Source of the DNA: Acholeplasmataceae bacterium UBA5769
GTDB lineage: Bacteria; Bacillota_I; Bacilli_A; Acholeplasmatales; Acholeplasmataceae
NCBI GenBank assembly: GCA_002418725.1
Contig: DIER01000046.1
Coordinates: 1-8,354 of the forward strand
Direction of reading: 5' to 3'
DNA: 8,354 nucleotides
The position numbers and the translations under genes were made by a program. The notes beneath the pieces were generated by a model. That model was not told the origin of the DNA and searched no databases. It worked only from the letters and a program-made list of their open reading frames with translations. This document shows, in pieces, positions 7,029-8,354 of the stretch (its first letter is position 1; each line of letters starts with the position of its first letter).

Positions 7029-7349
7029 TATGTTTCCCCAAACAAACCTTGACTATCATTTTGAGTATAATATTGTAAAATATATGTTTCCTCATTGATA
7101 TGCACATGTTCCCACAATGGCTATAAAATAAAAAAAAGGCAATATTTACCCTTTGATTGGTAAAATCACCTTTGATTAATATTTATAAATGGCTTTGTTA
7201 TGCTGTTTTTAATGAAAGCAATACGATAGTTTCAACGTGCGTTGAGTTAATGCCATTGCTCGCAAAAATGCAGAATATTGTGCGTGGGAAACATATTTTT
7301 AGCCCTTTTATGTTCCCACTTACAAGACTTTTCGTACATGAGAAACATA
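7029..7349. repeat. Six scattered copies of a GGGAAACATA-like motif in both orientations
   Basis: Minus-oriented copies are at 7029-7039, 7083-7093, 7105-7115 and 7309-7319. Plus-oriented copies are at 7284-7295 and 7340-7349. The consensus is G(T/A)GGGAA(A)CATA, one or two changes per copy. Copies 7284-7295 and 7309-7319 face each other and form a hairpin with a 13-base centre. No gene is convincing across this block. The two short frames that cross it are made largely of the repeats. Multiple short repeats near both ends are known for IS21-family elements, so a relic of such an element is one reading. A cluster of protein-binding sites is another. Confidence 0.55.
7130..7173 (-). terminator. 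Rho-independent terminator, minus strand
   Basis: Arms 7159-7173 and 7135-7150 pair, with GGTAAA facing TTTACC and CCTTT facing AAAGG, some internal mismatches, and an 8-base loop (7151-7158). The A-run 7130-7137 gives a U-tract on the minus-strand transcript. The nearest minus-strand gene upstream is the tetR-type gene ending at 7556, nearly 400 bases away. It may therefore end that transcript or an unrecognised RNA. Confidence 0.5.
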
Positions 7350-7380
7350 TTTATCCCAAAACAAGCTTTTTCATACGTTC

Positions 7381-7421
7381 TATGTATACTTTTAGGTATT
7401 AAACCTGCGTATACATATAAT
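7381..7421 (+). promoter_or_regulatory. Interrupted palindrome overlapping a TATAAT box (candidate operator-promoter)
   Basis: Outer arms TATGTATAC (7381-7389) and GTATACATA (7409-7417) are perfect inverted copies. Inner arms AGGT (7394-7397) and ACCT (7403-7406) pair around ATTAA. A perfect TATAAT (7416-7421) begins in the right arm. No good -35 is seen. The placement over the -35/-10 region fits an operator for a dimeric repressor. The tetR-type gene nearby is a candidate, but this is inference. Confidence 0.4.
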
Positions 7422-7475
7422 ATAAGGTAAACACTCCAAAAGTACAAGGAATCATTTACGATTTATACTGTAGAC

Positions 7476-7546
7476 AAGGAGGTAGATATGAAAATAAACT
7501 AAAGAAAAATGATTATAAACAGGAACAGTTCGAAGAAAATCAGTAA
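7476..7546 (+). pseudogene. Possible broken gene start with strong Shine-Dalgarno
   Basis: AAGGAGGT (7476-7483) precedes an ATG at 7488 by four bases, but the frame stops after MKIN at 7502. One extra A in the A-run after ATG would give a 19-residue hydrophilic peptide, MKNKLKKNDYKQEQFEENQ, ending at a TAA at 7544-7546. It may be the head of a gene whose body was lost, or a leader peptide. It lies downstream of the palindrome-promoter and runs toward the tetR-type gene. No family is recognised and support is thin. Confidence 0.25.
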
Positions 7547-7555
7547 AAAATCAAA

Positions 7556-8080
7556 TTACATGTAAATCAAATTATATATTATTTCGGATAATTCATCAAC
7601 GCTTTCTTTTTGAGAATTTTTGAGCCATTCAACAGCAATTGAAAAAAGTGCTCCTTCGTAGAACTTAATTTTATAACGGTCTTCTTTTTCCACACCAAAA
7701 ATAATCTTTAATATATTCGATATTTCGACTTCAAATGATTGCATGATAAGATACTCCTGTTTGTTCTCTAGAAGAATCTTAAAAAGATCAGCATAATCAT
7801 TGAAAACTAAAACTATTTTCTTTATAGAACTGTATGTATCTCTTCCCTCTTTTAGGTCAAGTTCAAGATCTAACATAAGTTTTTCATAGATCTTACGTCC
7901 TTGATTGATCAAAATATCTTCTTTCGATTCAAAGTTTCTGTAAAACGTTGGTCTTGTAACCCCAGCCTCTTTTGTTATATCTTCAATTGAAATTTTACGA
8001 AACGGATTTTTTTTTAGCAATTTTATGAGTGCATTGGTTATCCATTCCTTACTTCTAGCAACCTGAATGTTTTCTTTCAT
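7556..8080 (-). CDS. TetR/AcrR-family transcriptional regulator
   Basis: A 174-residue DNA-binding regulator. The N-terminal TetR helix-turn-helix spans about residues 11-57, with FRKISIEDITKEAGVTRPTF followed by YRNFESKEDIL, the family signature. The C-terminal ligand and dimer domain has GALFSIAVEWLKNSQKESVDELSEII, similar to the DhaS/TetR_C-type regulators in which EWLKNG-like text recurs; its ligand is unknown. The ATG overlaps the TGA of the upstream degV-like gene as ATGA, so the two are translationally coupled and co-transcribed. Pairing with DegV, a fatty-acid-binding family, suggests a role in lipid metabolism, as inference only. A possible operator is the palindrome at 7381-7417, downstream on the opposite strand. 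No close terminator follows; the nearest is at 7130-7173. Confidence 0.88.
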   Translation of the reverse strand: MKENIQVARSKEWITNALIKLLKKNPFRKISIEDITKEAGVTRPTFYRNFESKEDILINQGRKIYEKLMLDLELDLKEGRDTYSSIKKIVLVFNDYADLFKILLENKQEYLIMQSFEVEISNILKIIFGVEKEDRYKIKFYEGALFSIAVEWLKNSQKESVDELSEIIYNLIYM

Positions 8081-8354
8081 ATAATCTCACTTTTGATATG
8101 AAAATCAATTTTATCCGTTATAAATATGCCTAACCCAATGACATCTGGACCAACATGTGCTCCAACAACAGGTGTTGACGGTGATTCATATAAGTTTACT
8201 AGACCTAATTCGTCTTTAATTACACTAATAAAATATTGTTTTAAGATTGGATTTCCAGTATAAATTAAGTAGGCTTTATAGGGTCGTTCTTTCACATAAC
8301 TTTTAACCTTCGTTGTGATGGATTCTAAAGCAGATTTGATAGTTCTCTTGTTTT
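8077..8354 (-). CDS. DegV-family protein, C-terminal part, cut by window edge
   Basis: DegV proteins bind a fatty acid between two lobes; the fakB members present it to the FakA kinase for incorporation into phospholipid. About 91 C-terminal residues are visible. They include a basic helix, the strand KAYLIYTGNP, a helix, and the family's C-terminal signature PVVGAHVGPDVIGLG, where most members have GAHxGPGALG. The frame is open to the right edge. The GTG at 8295 is internal, so the true start is outside the window. The gene ends in TGA that overlaps the ATG of the tetR-type gene by ATGA. The GPD in place of GPG is a small departure. Whether it is FakB proper cannot be judged without the N-terminal lobe. 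Confidence 0.85.
   Translation of the reverse strand, partial: NKRTIKSALESITTKVKSYVKERPYKAYLIYTGNPILKQYFISVIKDELGLVNLYESPSTPVVGAHVGPDVIGLGIFITDKIDFHIKSEII

Noticed and set aside
7029..7349. CRISPR array
   Set aside because: The repeats are about 10-12 bases, irregularly spaced and in both orientations, and no cas genes are nearby.
7029..7349. MraZ boxes (GTGGG direct repeats)
   Set aside because: Some copies contain GTGGG, but there are no tandem copies at the 10-base spacing MraZ needs and no mraZ or cell-division genes are present.
7157..7402. Plus-strand open frame of 81 codons
   Set aside because: It crosses the terminator-like hairpin and the GGGAAACATA repeats; its residues are largely translated repeats and it has no ribosome site.
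7247..7447. Minus-strand open frame of 66 codons
   Set aside because: It is Cys- and His-rich text produced by translating the repeats and the palindrome; no ribosome site or family resemblance.

Overview
The window is AT-rich bacterial DNA that looks like a low-GC Firmicute or Mollicute-type genome. UGA acts as a stop: the degV-like frame ends in a TGA that overlaps the ATG of the next gene, and every tryptophan checked is TGG. This argues against the code-4 mycoplasmas and fits an Acholeplasma/Izemoplasma-like or other low-GC Firmicute host. The species cannot be named from the sequence alone. Most genes are on the minus strand.

Region 1 (1-2290): a copper-resistance operon on the minus strand. 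A small CxxC metallochaperone (copZ-like) is followed 3 bases later by a two-HMA P1B copper ATPase (copA), which runs off the left edge before its TGDN/GDGIND region. The promoter has a perfect -35 and a near-perfect -10 with a 17-bp spacer. A GC-rich dyad of the CsoR-operator type lies at the predicted start site. Copper would release the repressor, CopZ would carry Cu(I), and CopA would export it. No csoR gene is in the window.

Region 2 (2272-4310): a membrane-anchored protein of the permuted papain-like YiiX/C92 type (minus) diverges from a seven-TM YwaF-like membrane protein (plus). A bidirectional terminator closes this block.

Region 3 (4332-7005): a minus-strand pair of membrane proteins, a YcxB-like remnant followed by a five-TM protein made of two copies of a TM-TM-beta module. 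The 5' end of the ycxB-like gene is cut by an IS3-family element of about 1.3 kb. The element has 30-bp imperfect inverted repeats and a probable 4-bp AAAT target duplication. Its orfA has a frame lesion, while orfB keeps a full DDE triad and depends on -1 frameshifting at an A7 run.

Region 4 (7006-7555): about 550 bases without a convincing gene, but rich in structure. It holds six copies of a GGGAAACATA-like motif in both orientations, a minus-strand terminator-like hairpin, a long interrupted palindrome overlapping a -10 box, and a strong Shine-Dalgarno followed by a four-codon frame. It reads as decayed mobile or regulatory DNA.

Region 5 (7556-8354): a degV-like gene (C-terminal part only) followed by a tetR-type regulator with an ATGA overlap, both on the minus strand. 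DegV proteins bind fatty acids, so the regulator may act in lipid metabolism, but that is inference.
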